Source: Sediminihabitans luteus (GTDB lineage Bacteria > Actinomycetota > Actinomycetes > Actinomycetales > Cellulomonadaceae). From it: 64,000 nt of DNA. A program made the position numbers and the translations under genes. The stretch is from NCBI RefSeq assembly GCF_002797595.1, contig NZ_PGFE01000004.1, positions 62,001-126,000 of the forward strand. The letters are read 5' to 3'. Shown here one piece after another: positions 40,400 to 48,984 of the stretch; positions within the stretch are counted from its first letter, which is position 1, and each line of letters starts with the position of its first letter. A model generated the notes under the pieces. It searched no databases and was not told the origin of the DNA. It was given only the letters and a program-made list of their open reading frames with translations.

Positions 40400-41923
40400 T
40401 CAGTGCGCGACCACCGGGGCGGACGTCTCGGCCTCGGCGGTGGCGAGCCGCTCGGCCCGGTCGTCCTTGGTCCGGAACAGGAACGCGACCACGACGGCCC
40501 CGACCAGGAAGAACGCGGCCGACCACAGGTACGCGACGTCGTAGCTGTGGATCGCGGCGTCGGCCATGACCTGCGGCGTCGCGGGGGCGTGGTCGGTCAC
40601 GTACGACGTCGCGGCGGTCGCCGCGAGCGTGTTGAGCACGGCCGTGCCGATCGCGCCGCCGACCTGCTGGCTCGTGGAGACCATGGCCGAGGCGACGCCC
40701 GCGTAGCGGCGGTCGACGCCGAGCGTCGCGAGCTGGAACGCGGGCGGCATGGTGCAGCCCATGCCGATGCCCATGAGGATCAGGCCCGGCATGACGCCCG
40801 AGGCGTAGGCCGAGTCGCCCGCGAGCTGCGTGAACCAGAGCATCCCGACCGCGCTCGTGGTCAGGCCGATCGGGACGAGCACCTTGGGGCCGAACCGGGG
40901 GAGCGTGACGTTGTTCGAGACCTGCGCGGTCACGATGATCGCCAGCACCATCGGGAGGAACGCGAAGCCCGTGGTCATGGGGGAGTAGCCCATCGACGAC
41001 TGCAGGTAGTACGTCAGGAACAGGAACACGCCGAACATGCCCGAGCCGGCGACGAGGATCGCGACGTACGCCGAGCCGCGGTCGCGGTCGACGACGACGG
41101 GCAGGGGGAGCAGGGGGTGGGTCGTGCGGCGCTGCCACAGCACGAACGCGACGAGCAGGACCGCGGACGCCGCGAGCGGGCCCCACGTCCACACGGAGTC
41201 CCAGCCCTGCGGCTCGGCCTGCGAGAACCCGTACACGAGCGCGAACAGCCCGGCGGACCCGAGCAGCACGCCCGGCACGTCGAGGCTCTGACGCGGTGCG
41301 CCCGCGGCACGCTTGGTCGCGTCGCGCGGGAGCAGGACGAGGCCCGCGACCACGGCGATCGCGGCGAAGAACAGGTTGACGTAGAGGTTCCAGCGCCAGT
41401 CGAAGTTCTCGGTCAGGTAGCCGCCGAGCAGGAGGCCGACGGCGCCGCCCATGCCGGCGATCGCGCCGAACACCCCGAACGCGCGACCGCGCTCCTTGGG
41501 CTCGGTGAAGGTCGTCGTCAGCACCGCGAGGGCCGACGGCGCGAGGACCGCGGCGAAGACGCCCTGCAGGGCGCGGGCCGCGACGAGCATCTCGAAGCTC
41601 TGCGACGCGCCGCCGATCGCGGAGGCGACGGCGAAGCCGACGAGGCCGACGAGGAACGTGCGGCGACGGCCGAGGATGTCCGACAGGCGCCCGCCGAGCA
41701 GCAGGAGGCTCCCGAACGCGAGGGCGTAGGCGGTCACGATCCACTGGCGGTCGTTGTCGCTGAAGCCGAGGTCGGCCTGGGCCGAGGGCATCGCGATGTT
41801 CACGATGGTCGCGTCGAGCACGACCATGAGCTGGGCGAGCGCGACCGTGGCGAGGATCCACCAGCGGCGCGCGTGGTGCCGCGCGGCGTCGCCGGTCGCG
41901 GCGGAGGAGGGGGTCGAGGTCAT
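40400..41923 (-). CDS. DHA2 family (EmrB/QacA-like) MFS efflux pump
   Basis: A 507-residue drug:H+ antiporter with 14 TM helices. The DHA2 hallmarks are present: TM1 motif LMVVLDATIVNIAMPSAQAD, motif A LGGRLSDILGRRRTF, motif C in TM5 (GAIAGMGGAVGLLLGGYLTE), and the FDWRWNLYVNLFF segment after it. AGGAGA precedes the ATG. It is divergent from a TetR gene across 129 bases that contain inverted repeats, so induction by a drug through that TetR is likely. The range of substrates cannot be read from the sequence. Confidence 0.93.
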   Translation of the reverse strand: MTSTPSSAATGDAARHHARRWWILATVALAQLMVVLDATIVNIAMPSAQADLGFSDNDRQWIVTAYALAFGSLLLLGGRLSDILGRRRTFLVGLVGFAVASAIGGASQSFEMLVAARALQGVFAAVLAPSALAVLTTTFTEPKERGRAFGVFGAIAGMGGAVGLLLGGYLTENFDWRWNLYVNLFFAAIAVVAGLVLLPRDATKRAAGAPRQSLDVPGVLLGSAGLFALVYGFSQAEPQGWDSVWTWGPLAASAVLLVAFVLWQRRTTHPLLPLPVVVDRDRGSAYVAILVAGSGMFGVFLFLTYYLQSSMGYSPMTTGFAFLPMVLAIIVTAQVSNNVTLPRFGPKVLVPIGLTTSAVGMLWFTQLAGDSAYASGVMPGLILMGIGMGCTMPPAFQLATLGVDRRYAGVASAMVSTSQQVGGAIGTAVLNTLAATAATSYVTDHAPATPQVMADAAIHSYDVAYLWSAAFFLVGAVVVAFLFRTKDDRAERLATAEAETSAPVVAH

Positions 41924-41977
41924 GCGGGTTTCTCCTGAGGACGGCGGGTCGGTATCCTGAGCCTATTGCAGAACCGA

Positions 41978-41993
41978 CCAGTATCGAAACTGG
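41978..41993. promoter_or_regulatory. CCAGT-N6-ACTGG, candidate TetR operator
   Basis: The perfect 5-base inverted repeat encloses ATCGAA, and AGTATCGAAA is echoed at 41996 as AGTCTCGAAA. It lies between divergent MFS and TetR genes. Confidence 0.55.
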
Positions 41994-42052
41994 CTAGTCT
42001 CGAAAAGTGGCGATGTTCGCCCACAGCGAAAGCGCCCGAGGAGGAGATCCAC

Positions 42053-42697
42053 ATGACGACGCACGCCGACGACGACGTGCAGCCTCCCGCACCGCGCCCA
42101 GGACGACCCCGTGACGAGTCCCGCGACGACGCGATCCTCGACGCGGCGCGCGAGCTCATCGCCGAGCGCGGGTTCGGCGGCATGACGATGGACGCCGTCG
42201 CGAGCCGCGCCGGCGCGGGCAAGGCCACGGTCTACCGCCGCTGGTCGTCGAAGTCCGAGCTCGCCGTCGACGCCATCACCCGCGGCACGCGCGCGACCCT
42301 GCGCGCCGAGGACGTGCCCGACACGGGCACGCTGCGCGGCGACCTCGCGGCCCTCGCCGAGCTGCGGGGCCGCGACAAGGGCGACGCGCTCATGCCCGGC
42401 CTCATCTCGGAGATGCGGACCGACGCCGACCTCGCCCACGCGTTCCACGAGCGGTTCGTCACCGCGAAGGTCGACATGATGCGGTCGCTCCTCGAGCGCG
42501 CCAAGCAGCGCGGCGAGATCCCCCCGGAGCGTGACGTCGACCTGCTCGCCGAGATCGGCCCGGCGCTCACCGTGTACCGCAAGGTCGTCGCGGGCCTGCC
42601 GGTCGGCCCGGAGTACCTCGCGCGCATCACCGACGAGATCGTCGTCCCGCTCGCGACCGCTCCGGCGCCGGGCGCTACGGGGTCGGTGTCGGGCTGA
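42053..42697 (+). CDS. TetR family transcriptional regulator
   Basis: A 214-residue TetR repressor. The HTH lies at about residues 22-68: RDDAILDAARELIAERGFGG, TMDAVASRAGAGKATVYRRW and SSKSELAVDAI. The C-terminal domain is of the TetR_C type often seen with EmrB pumps. The ATG at 42053 has GAGGAGGAGA upstream, which rules out the longer frame from 41966. It is divergent from the DHA2 pump and probably represses both. Its 3' end overlaps the convergent lipoprotein gene by 23 bases. Confidence 0.92.
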   Translation: MTTHADDDVQPPAPRPGRPRDESRDDAILDAARELIAERGFGGMTMDAVASRAGAGKATVYRRWSSKSELAVDAITRGTRATLRAEDVPDTGTLRGDLAALAELRGRDKGDALMPGLISEMRTDADLAHAFHERFVTAKVDMMRSLLERAKQRGEIPPERDVDLLAEIGPALTVYRKVVAGLPVGPEYLARITDEIVVPLATAPAPGATGSVSG

Positions 42698-43319
42698 CCA
42701 GGGCGGCGACCTGGTCGAGCTGGTCGCTGGTGAGGTGGCCTGCCGACCGCGCCCGGAGCGTGGTCCCGCTGTCGGAGGTGAAGTAGTACTTGTCGCCGTC
42801 GGCGTTGTCGGCGACGGTGCCGAAGACGGCAGGGTCGCTCAGCCGCTGGATCGTGGACAGATCGCCGTACCCGTAGTCGTTGCCGATGTCGGAGACGATG
42901 CGGATCGCGGTGTCGATGTCGGTGTCGGGATATGAGGAGAGCTGCGTCTCGGTGGCCCAGAGCGTCGTGTTGTAGCTTCGCCCCTCGATCCCGTCGTCCG
43001 TGAAGATGTCGTCGGCCGGCGGCATGCCACTGAGCTGGCCTTCCTTGGCCTCGACCCACTCGAGCTCGGGGAACTGCGCAGTGAGGGCGTCACGCATCGC
43101 GAGGATCATCGCGTCGTTCTCGGCCTGCACGGTCTCCAGCGGGGCACGCTGATCGATCCGGTCGTAGCCTTCGGTGCTCGTGCCCAGGTAGTCCTCCACG
43201 GTCGACGGGTCCGCGGAGTCGGACGACGCGGCGCACCCGCCGAAGGTCGCAGCGCTCGCGAGCGAGAGCGCCACCACGGCGCCGACCCGCCCCTGGCGTC
43301 CACGTGGTCGTCGATGCAT
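42675..43319 (-). CDS. LppA-like lipoprotein
   Basis: A 214-residue exported protein with a signal peptide ending in the lipobox FGGC, so lipid-anchored outside the membrane. The rest is soluble and shows the pattern of actinobacterial LppA-like proteins: VEDYLGTSTEGYDRIDQRAP, then EGRSYNTTLWATETQL and DKYYFTSDSGTTLRARSAGH. Their function is unknown. GC is slightly lower than in the neighbours. The C-terminus ends SPTPTP. The ATG has no obvious ribosome site. Confidence 0.72.
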   Translation of the reverse strand: MHRRPRGRQGRVGAVVALSLASAATFGGCAASSDSADPSTVEDYLGTSTEGYDRIDQRAPLETVQAENDAMILAMRDALTAQFPELEWVEAKEGQLSGMPPADDIFTDDGIEGRSYNTTLWATETQLSSYPDTDIDTAIRIVSDIGNDYGYGDLSTIQRLSDPAVFGTVADNADGDKYYFTSDSGTTLRARSAGHLTSDQLDQVAALVSPTPTP

Positions 43320-43425
43320 CTCGTGCTGCCCCCTCTGTCTCGACGTGCAGTGCGGGGGTCATGATGCCAGCGACGCCACGCTGCTCGGCTCGTCGTCCAG
43401 CACGGGCGACGAGGTCGCGGTCGTG

Positions 43426-44001
43426 CTACGACGCGGGCGAGGGCACCACGTGGTAGGTCAGGTACGCGAACTGCGCGCGCTGCTCGACGGCGCGCAGCCG
43501 CAGCCGGTCGGCCTCGACCCGCCGCGGCAGGACGGGCGCGCCGCCACCGAGCGTCACGGGCGCGACCGCCACGACGACCTCGTCGAGAGCCCCCGCGTCG
43601 AGGAACTGCCCCGCGAGGTCACCGCCGCCGACGACCCACACGTCCTTGTCGCCCGCGGCCGACCAGATCGAGGGCAGCGCGTCGACGACGTCGCCCCGGA
43701 CCACGCGCACGTCCGCGCCGTCCGGCACGGGGAGGTCGCGCGACGAGAACACGTAGGTGGGCAGGTCGCCGTAGAGCTGCTGCCAGCGCTCGGGCTCGGC
43801 CAGGAGGTTCTCGTGCTCGAGGACCCAGCCGTACGTCGTCGACCCCTCGACGAGCACGCCGACACGGCTCATGAACGTCGCGAAGAACTCGTCGGCCGCC
43901 CCGCCGCCGTCGTCGACCGCGAACAGCCAGTCGAGCGACCCGGCCTCGTCGGCGATGAACCCGTCGAGCGTGGACGCGGTGTAGAAGACGGTGCGTGGCA
44001 T
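43426..44001 (-). CDS. dihydrofolate reductase-like (RibD C-terminal) protein
   Basis: A 191-residue protein of the RibD-C/DHFR-like family, with the start VFYTASTLDGFIADEAGSLD, the NADPH loop VWVVGGGDLAGQFLDAGALD and the end PVTLGGGAPVLPRRVE. Family members are NADPH-dependent reductases, but most single-domain copies have unknown substrates. TACCGT lies six bases before the ATG. It is monocistronic, with a strong terminator of the next gene behind its promoter. Confidence 0.88.
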   Translation of the reverse strand: MPRTVFYTASTLDGFIADEAGSLDWLFAVDDGGGAADEFFATFMSRVGVLVEGSTTYGWVLEHENLLAEPERWQQLYGDLPTYVFSSRDLPVPDGADVRVVRGDVVDALPSIWSAAGDKDVWVVGGGDLAGQFLDAGALDEVVVAVAPVTLGGGAPVLPRRVEADRLRLRAVEQRAQFAYLTYHVVPSPAS

Positions 44002-44007
44002 GCGTCC

Positions 44008-44013
44008 ACGGTA
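44008..44013 (-). promoter_or_regulatory. -10 hexamer TACCGT of the RibD-like gene
   Basis: TACCGT on the minus strand is six bases before the ATG at 44001. Confidence 0.5.
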
Positions 44014-44022
44014 CGGGAGGTA

Positions 44023-44065
44023 CGAACGCCGGGGCCCGACCTGTGCGGTCGGGCCCCGGCGTTCG
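44023..44065 (-). terminator. strong terminator after the alkylsulfatase gene
   Basis: Perfect 19-base arms (CGAACGCCGGGGCCCGACC and its complement) have a 5-base loop TGTGC, 15 bases past the alkylsulfatase stop. Confidence 0.85.
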
Positions 44066-44080
44066 GGAGACGACGAGTCG

Positions 44081-45967
44081 TCAGGGGGTGACGATGTCGA
44101 ACCAGAAGTCGAACGTGTCCAGGAGCGAGACGAACTCCCGGACGGCGGCCGCGTCGCCGTCGACCTGCACGTCGCCGTTCTCGACGGCCTCGGGGATGTC
44201 GGTCCGGCCCAGCACCACGGCGTCGAGCACGGAACGGTCGAACGTGAGCGTGGCCTGCACGTCGTCGGACGTGCCCGGGCGGTGGTTGAGCACCCCGTTG
44301 CCGAGCTCGAGGACGTAGCGCTCGTCGATGTCGGGCAGCACCAGGGCGAAGGTCGACCGCAGTCCGGCGGCCTCGGGCGCCTTGAGCCGCATCGCCACGT
44401 AGTCGAGGAACATCGACACCGACATCGCGCGCACCGAGTCGGGGCTCGCGGTCAGGAGCACGTGCTGCTTGCGGATCCCGTCGCGCAGCTCCATCGCGCC
44501 GGTGAGGTAGAAGTTGCGCCACGTGCCGTTCTCGGCCTGGTAGCCGAGCTGCTCGAACGTGTCGGCCTGGAGCTCGCGCGCCGCGATGTTCTCCGGCTCG
44601 GCGAAGACGAGGTGGTTGAGCGCCTCGGCGACCCAGCGGTACTCGCCCTTGTCGAAGTCCGCACGGGCCCGCTCCAGGACGGCGTCGGCGCCGCCCATGT
44701 ACTCGACGTAGCGGGGGGCGGCGTCGACGTGCTCGAGGGGGTTCAGCGTCGCGGGGTTCGCGTCGAACCAGCCGAGGTAGTAGACGTACGTCGACTTCAC
44801 GTTGTGGTTGATCGAGCCGTAGTACCCGCGGTTCGCGAAGCGCTGCGCGAGGGCGTCGGGCAGGGTGATCCGCTCGCCGATCTCGACGGGCGTGAGCCCC
44901 TTGTTCGCCAGCCGCACGGTCTCGTCGTGCAGGTAGCGGTACATGTCGCGCTGGCCCTCGATGAGGTCGCGCAGCTCGGCGTTGCCCCACGTGGGCCAGT
45001 GGTGCGAGGAGAACAGGACCTCGGCGTCGCCGAACAGCTGCAGCATCTCGTGCAGGTGCTTGGACCAGACGAGCGAGTCACGGATCTTCGCACCGCGCAG
45101 GGTGTAGAGGTTGTGCTGCGTGTGCGTGACGATCTCGGCCCCGCAGAGCGCCTTGAGGTCCGGCAGGTAGAAGCAGAGCTCCGCGGGGGCCTCGGCGCCG
45201 GGGGTGTGCTGGAAGACGATCCGGACGCCGTCCACGGTGAGCTCGGTGCCGGTCTCCGAGATGATGTCCGTCGGCGGGATGAGAGTCACGGTGCCGGCGG
45301 AGGTCACCTGGCCGAGGCCGGCTCCGACGGAGCGGTCCGGCCCGTAGCCGACGATCTCGCCGTACATGTAGGACTTGCGTCGTGCCATCGCGTTGCCGAG
45401 CATGACGTTCTCGCTCACCGACTCCTCGAGGAAGTCGACGGGAGCGATGATCCGCACGGTGCCGGCCTCGACGTCCTCGTCGGTGACGAGCGCGCGCACG
45501 CCGCCGTAGTGGTCGATGTGGGAGTGCGTGTGGATGACGGCGGTGACGGGGAGGTCCTCGACGTGCTCACGGATCAGGTCGTACCCGTACCGCGTCGGCT
45601 CGACGCTGATCGACGGGTCGACGACGATCCACCCCCTCTCGCCCCGGATGTACGACTGCACCGACAGGTCGAAGCCACGGGCCTGGTAGACGCCCTCGGT
45701 GACCTTGTAGATCCCGGCCTTGGACACGAGCTTGCTCTGCCGCCACAGGGACGGGTTGACCGTGTCGGGGGCCTCCCCGTCGAGGAAGTCCCACCGGTCG
45801 AAGTCCCAGGCGACGTCGCCGTCGTCGGTACGGACCTGGCCGCTCGCCCGGACGACGAGGCCCCGGTCCGCGTTCTCGAGGTCCGTGGTGTCGTCGAAGG
45901 GCAGTGCGTCGAGCACCGCGCGGTTGGTGCGGACGGTGGCGGCGGTAGCGGGCTTCGGTGTGCTCAT
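44081..45967 (-). CDS. alkyl/aryl-sulfatase (SdsA1/BDS1-like)
   Basis: A 628-residue zinc hydrolase that cleaves primary alkyl sulfates such as SDS into alcohol and sulfate. It has the three-domain layout of SdsA1: a metallo-beta-lactamase core with HTHSHIDHYGG (146-156; H146, H148, D152, H153), further ligands near ETGTELTVDGVRIVFQHTPG and LCGAEIVTHTQHNLYTLRG, a helical dimerisation domain with PEIVARELQADTF-like sequence (about 430-500), and an SCP2-like C-terminal domain. There is no signal peptide, so it acts in the cytoplasm or leaves by another route. GAAGGAG precedes the ATG. It is divergent from a SulP transporter, fitting a sulfur-scavenging unit. Confidence 0.93.
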   Translation of the reverse strand: MSTPKPATAATVRTNRAVLDALPFDDTTDLENADRGLVVRASGQVRTDDGDVAWDFDRWDFLDGEAPDTVNPSLWRQSKLVSKAGIYKVTEGVYQARGFDLSVQSYIRGERGWIVVDPSISVEPTRYGYDLIREHVEDLPVTAVIHTHSHIDHYGGVRALVTDEDVEAGTVRIIAPVDFLEESVSENVMLGNAMARRKSYMYGEIVGYGPDRSVGAGLGQVTSAGTVTLIPPTDIISETGTELTVDGVRIVFQHTPGAEAPAELCFYLPDLKALCGAEIVTHTQHNLYTLRGAKIRDSLVWSKHLHEMLQLFGDAEVLFSSHHWPTWGNAELRDLIEGQRDMYRYLHDETVRLANKGLTPVEIGERITLPDALAQRFANRGYYGSINHNVKSTYVYYLGWFDANPATLNPLEHVDAAPRYVEYMGGADAVLERARADFDKGEYRWVAEALNHLVFAEPENIAARELQADTFEQLGYQAENGTWRNFYLTGAMELRDGIRKQHVLLTASPDSVRAMSVSMFLDYVAMRLKAPEAAGLRSTFALVLPDIDERYVLELGNGVLNHRPGTSDDVQATLTFDRSVLDAVVLGRTDIPEAVENGDVQVDGDAAAVREFVSLLDTFDFWFDIVTP

Positions 45968-46205
45968 GTCGGACTCCTTCTCGTCGGTGCTTCTCTTCGA
46001 CCGTAGGACCGCCGTGGGTGGACGACCACCGGTGGGAGCGCTGCCTCACCGACACCTGCACACGACTCCCGGAGGGCGTCCAGGGTCCCGTCATCGCGTC
46101 TGCGCACTCGTCGTGCAGGATCGACCTTCGGAGGTCGATCGGGGCGGTCGCGGGTACGGTCGAACCCGAGCGACCCGACGTACCACGACGACCGGAGGCT
46201 GACGG
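45968..46205. other. 238-base divergent intergenic region of the sulfatase/SulP pair
   Basis: No gene was seen. It contains the palindrome listed at 46119-46140 and a smaller CCACCGGTGG near 46026. Promoters for both genes must be here; none is clear. Confidence 0.5.
46119..46140. promoter_or_regulatory. GATCGACCT-TCGG-AGGTCGATC palindrome
   Basis: The perfect 9-base arms with a 4-base TCGG loop could be an operator or an RNA hairpin in the leader of the SulP gene, 66 bases before its ATG. A stable TCGG-closed stem would also form in RNA. Confidence 0.55.
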
Positions 46206-47885
46206 ATGCCCGGACCGCAGCACGCCCCCCGCCGGCGGCCGCTGCGTCACCGGAAGCCGCTACGTCACTGGAAGAAGGACGTCCCCGCCGGCATCACCCT
46301 CGGCGTCGAGTCGGTGCCGGACGGGCTCGCCGGAGGGCTCCTTGCCGGCGTCAACCCGATCTACGGGCTCTACGGCTACATGGTCGGCACGTTCTTCGGG
46401 GCGCTCGGCACCAGCTCGGCGTTCATGGCCGTCCAGGCGACCGGCGCGATGGCCGTCGTGGTCGCCGACATCCCGGAGACCCAGGGCGAGGGCGGGGAGA
46501 CCGCGCTGTTCACCGTCGCGCTGCTCACCGGGATCATCATGCTCGCGCTCGGCGCCGCCGGGCTCGGGCGCGTCGTGCGGTGGGTACCGAACTCGGTGCT
46601 CGTCGGCTTCGTCAACGCGGTCGCCGTCACGATCGTGCTCAGCCAGCTCGACGACATCACGGGGTACGACGGTGTGGGCGCCACCCGGCTGCACGAGGCC
46701 CTCGACACGATCCTGCACGTCGGCTCCTGGAGCCTCTCCGCGCTCGGCGTGGGCCTCTCGACCATCGTGCTCATCGTGCTGCTCGAGAAGACCCGGCTCG
46801 GGGCCCTCGGCATGGTCGTCGCCGTGATCCTCGGGTCGCTCCTCGCGATCCCCTTCGACGCCGTGCCCGTCCTGGCAGACATCGCGACCGTCCCGGCCGG
46901 GCTCCCCGGCATCACGCTGCCCGACCTCAGCCTGGTCGGATCCCTCCTGGTGCCCGCCGCCTCCCTCGCGTTCGTCGGGCTCGTCCAAGGGGCGGCGATC
47001 AGCGCCTCGACCCCCAACCCCGACGGCGAGTACCCCGACCCCTCCGGCGACTTCCGGGGGCAGGGCGTCGCCAACATCGCCTCCGGGCTGCTCTCAGGCA
47101 TGCCCGTCGGCGGGTCGATGTCCGCCACCGCGATCGTCACCCGGGCCGGCGCACGCAGCCGCCTCGCGCTGATCGTCGCGGGCCTCACCATGGCCTTCGT
47201 CGTCGTGGTGCTCTCGGACGCGGTCGGCCAGGTCGCGATGCCGGCGCTCGCGGGCCTGCTCATGGTGGTCGGGGTGCGCAGCCTCAAGCTCTCCGCCGCC
47301 GGGAGCGTGCTCCGCACGGGCGGCGTTCAGGCGACAGCGATGCTCGTGACGTTCGTGCTGACGATCCTCATCCCGCTCCAGTACGCCGTCCTCGTCGGCG
47401 TCGGCACCTCGCTGATCCTGTTCGTCGTCAAGCAGTCCAACAAGGTCACGCTCCGGCGCTGGGTGCCCCACGCGGACGGGTCGTTCACGGAGGAGGACCT
47501 CCCCGGCACCCTGGGACGTCACGACGTCGTGGTGATCCGCCCGTACGGGTCGCTGTTCTTCGCGGCCACGCCGATCGCCGAGGCGCAGCTCCCCACGGTG
47601 GGGCCGACGACGGACCGGTGCGCCGTCCTGCTGAACCTGCGCGGCAAGGAGGAGCTCGGCTCGACGTTCATCAACCTGCTGGAGCGTTACGGGGAGCGGC
47701 TCGCCGGGGCCGACTCACGGCTCTACCTCGTCGGGGTCAGTGCCGACCTCGCGCACCAGCTCGAACGCACGGGGACGCTCGACCAGCTCGGGCCCGACCG
47801 CGTGCACGTCACGACCTCGACCCTGCGGGAGTCGACCCTGCGCGCGGTCCACGACGCGCGCGCCTGGCAGGACGACGACCGCTGA
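46206..47885 (+). CDS. SulP family anion transporter with STAS domain
   Basis: A 559-residue member of the SulP/SLC26 family, which carries sulfate, bicarbonate or similar anions. The transmembrane domain (about 25-420) begins KKDVPAGITLGVESVPDGLA and contains GLYGYMVGTFFGALGTSSAF plus MPVGGSMSATAIVTRAGARS, the family's signature region. A C-terminal STAS-like domain (about 440-555) includes VVVIRPYGSLFFAATPIAEA. GGAGG stands before the ATG. Facing the alkylsulfatase gene, it may handle the sulfate that enzyme releases; bicarbonate transport is the alternative. Confidence 0.9.
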   Translation: MPGPQHAPRRRPLRHRKPLRHWKKDVPAGITLGVESVPDGLAGGLLAGVNPIYGLYGYMVGTFFGALGTSSAFMAVQATGAMAVVVADIPETQGEGGETALFTVALLTGIIMLALGAAGLGRVVRWVPNSVLVGFVNAVAVTIVLSQLDDITGYDGVGATRLHEALDTILHVGSWSLSALGVGLSTIVLIVLLEKTRLGALGMVVAVILGSLLAIPFDAVPVLADIATVPAGLPGITLPDLSLVGSLLVPAASLAFVGLVQGAAISASTPNPDGEYPDPSGDFRGQGVANIASGLLSGMPVGGSMSATAIVTRAGARSRLALIVAGLTMAFVVVVLSDAVGQVAMPALAGLLMVVGVRSLKLSAAGSVLRTGGVQATAMLVTFVLTILIPLQYAVLVGVGTSLILFVVKQSNKVTLRRWVPHADGSFTEEDLPGTLGRHDVVVIRPYGSLFFAATPIAEAQLPTVGPTTDRCAVLLNLRGKEELGSTFINLLERYGERLAGADSRLYLVGVSADLAHQLERTGTLDQLGPDRVHVTTSTLRESTLRAVHDARAWQDDDR

Positions 47886-47895
47886 CCGACCGCGT

Positions 47896-47913
47896 GGGCG
47901 CGTCGTCGCGCCC
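47896..47913 (+). terminator. hairpin after the SulP gene
   Basis: The 7-base arms GGGCGCG and CGCGCCC have a TCGT loop, 11 bases past the stop. No T-tract. Confidence 0.45.
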
Positions 47914-47977
47914 CGGGCACCGCTCCGGGCCGTGATCCGGGACCACGACGACGTCGCCGCGGGGGTCAGGTCGTCGG

Positions 47978-48919
47978 TCAGGCCGTCGTGCCGCTGCCCG
48001 GGCGCCCGCCCACGCACGCCACCGCCGCGAGAGCCAGCGCCGCGACGTCCTCGGCGACCGCGGCCTGCCAGTCCGGCACCCGGCCCACGGCCCACGCGCG
48101 CCACGCGGCCCCCGCGCGGGTGCCCACGGCGGCGGCCGCGGCACCCACGGCCATCGGCACGAGCGGCCGCGCCTCGGCGCGCCGTGCGAGCGCCACACCG
48201 CCGAGCGCGCCCGCGGCGACGCGCACCTGCGGTCCGGGCGGGTCGAGCCGGCTGGGGGTCGTGGGCTGCTTGTCGCCGACGAGCTCGCCGACCACCCCGA
48301 GCGCGATGCCCGCCTTCGCCACCGCGCGTCCGCGACCGCCGCCGGGCGAGGTCAGCACGGGTGCGGCGACGCCGAGCGAGGCGCGGGCTCCCGACGCGAG
48401 CCCGAGGGCCGCCGACCGAGCGAGCAGCGCGGGGCGCGCGCGCCCCGCGGGTGGTTCGTCGCTCGCGAGCGCGTCGAGCGTCAGGTGGGTCGTGAGCCCG
48501 TACGCGAGGTGCGGGACGACGTCCGCGGCCCAGTCCGCACGGGACCACGTGCCGGGGTCGGAGACGCCGAGGGCGGCGACGGGCAGGTCGGCCGCGGCCA
48601 TGGCCGCGCCGCCGATCAGGACCGCTCCCGCGGCCGGGCCGGTCCGCAGGCCCGCGCGACGGGCGACCGACGCGAGCACCCCGACGCCGAGTCCGGTCGC
48701 CGTGCCCGCGAGCGCGCCGAGCGCGGTGCGGCGGTTCTCCGCGGTAGCGCCGTCGCCCGGGACGCTCGTGCCGGCACGGTCCGCGAGCGCGTCGACCGTG
48801 CCCTGCGGCACGCTCGACGGGTCGCGACCGCGCAGGGCCATGTCGAGGTACGTGACCGCGTCGATGACGGCGGTCCCTGCTGCGCCGGCCACGAGGCCTC
48901 GCGTCACGGTTCCGAGCAT
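47978..48919 (-). CDS. membrane protein, DUF1440/DUF4126-like fusion
   Basis: A 313-residue Ala/Gly-rich membrane protein. The N-terminal half (about 1-160) resembles small YagU/DUF1440-like proteins (GLVAGAAGTAVIDAVTYLDM, then HLAYGLTTHLTLDAL). The C-terminal half (about 165-313) resembles DUF4126, with LASGARASLGVAAPVLTSP, VGELVGDKQPTTPSRLDPPG and GALGGVALARRAEARPLVPM. It therefore looks like a fusion of two small membrane families; the function is unknown. CACCGT is six bases before the ATG. It lies just downstream of the RidA gene on the same strand but has its own promoter. Confidence 0.72.
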   Translation of the reverse strand: MLGTVTRGLVAGAAGTAVIDAVTYLDMALRGRDPSSVPQGTVDALADRAGTSVPGDGATAENRRTALGALAGTATGLGVGVLASVARRAGLRTGPAAGAVLIGGAAMAAADLPVAALGVSDPGTWSRADWAADVVPHLAYGLTTHLTLDALASDEPPAGRARPALLARSAALGLASGARASLGVAAPVLTSPGGGRGRAVAKAGIALGVVGELVGDKQPTTPSRLDPPGPQVRVAAGALGGVALARRAEARPLVPMAVGAAAAAVGTRAGAAWRAWAVGRVPDWQAAVAEDVAALALAAVACVGGRPGSGTTA

Positions 48920-48925
48920 GCAGCC

Positions 48926-48931
48926 ACGGTG
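48926..48931 (-). promoter_or_regulatory. -10 hexamer CACCGT of the membrane-fusion gene
   Basis: CACCGT on the minus strand is six bases before the ATG at 48919. Confidence 0.4.
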
Positions 48932-48984
48932 ACGCGCGCGGGGACGACCGGCAACTGGGGGCTGCCGGCCGTCCCCGCGGGGTG

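Noticed and set aside
46119-46140. SAM or other sulfur riboswitch before the SulP gene
   Set aside because: Only a single simple hairpin is present. The multi-helix core of known SAM riboswitches is absent.
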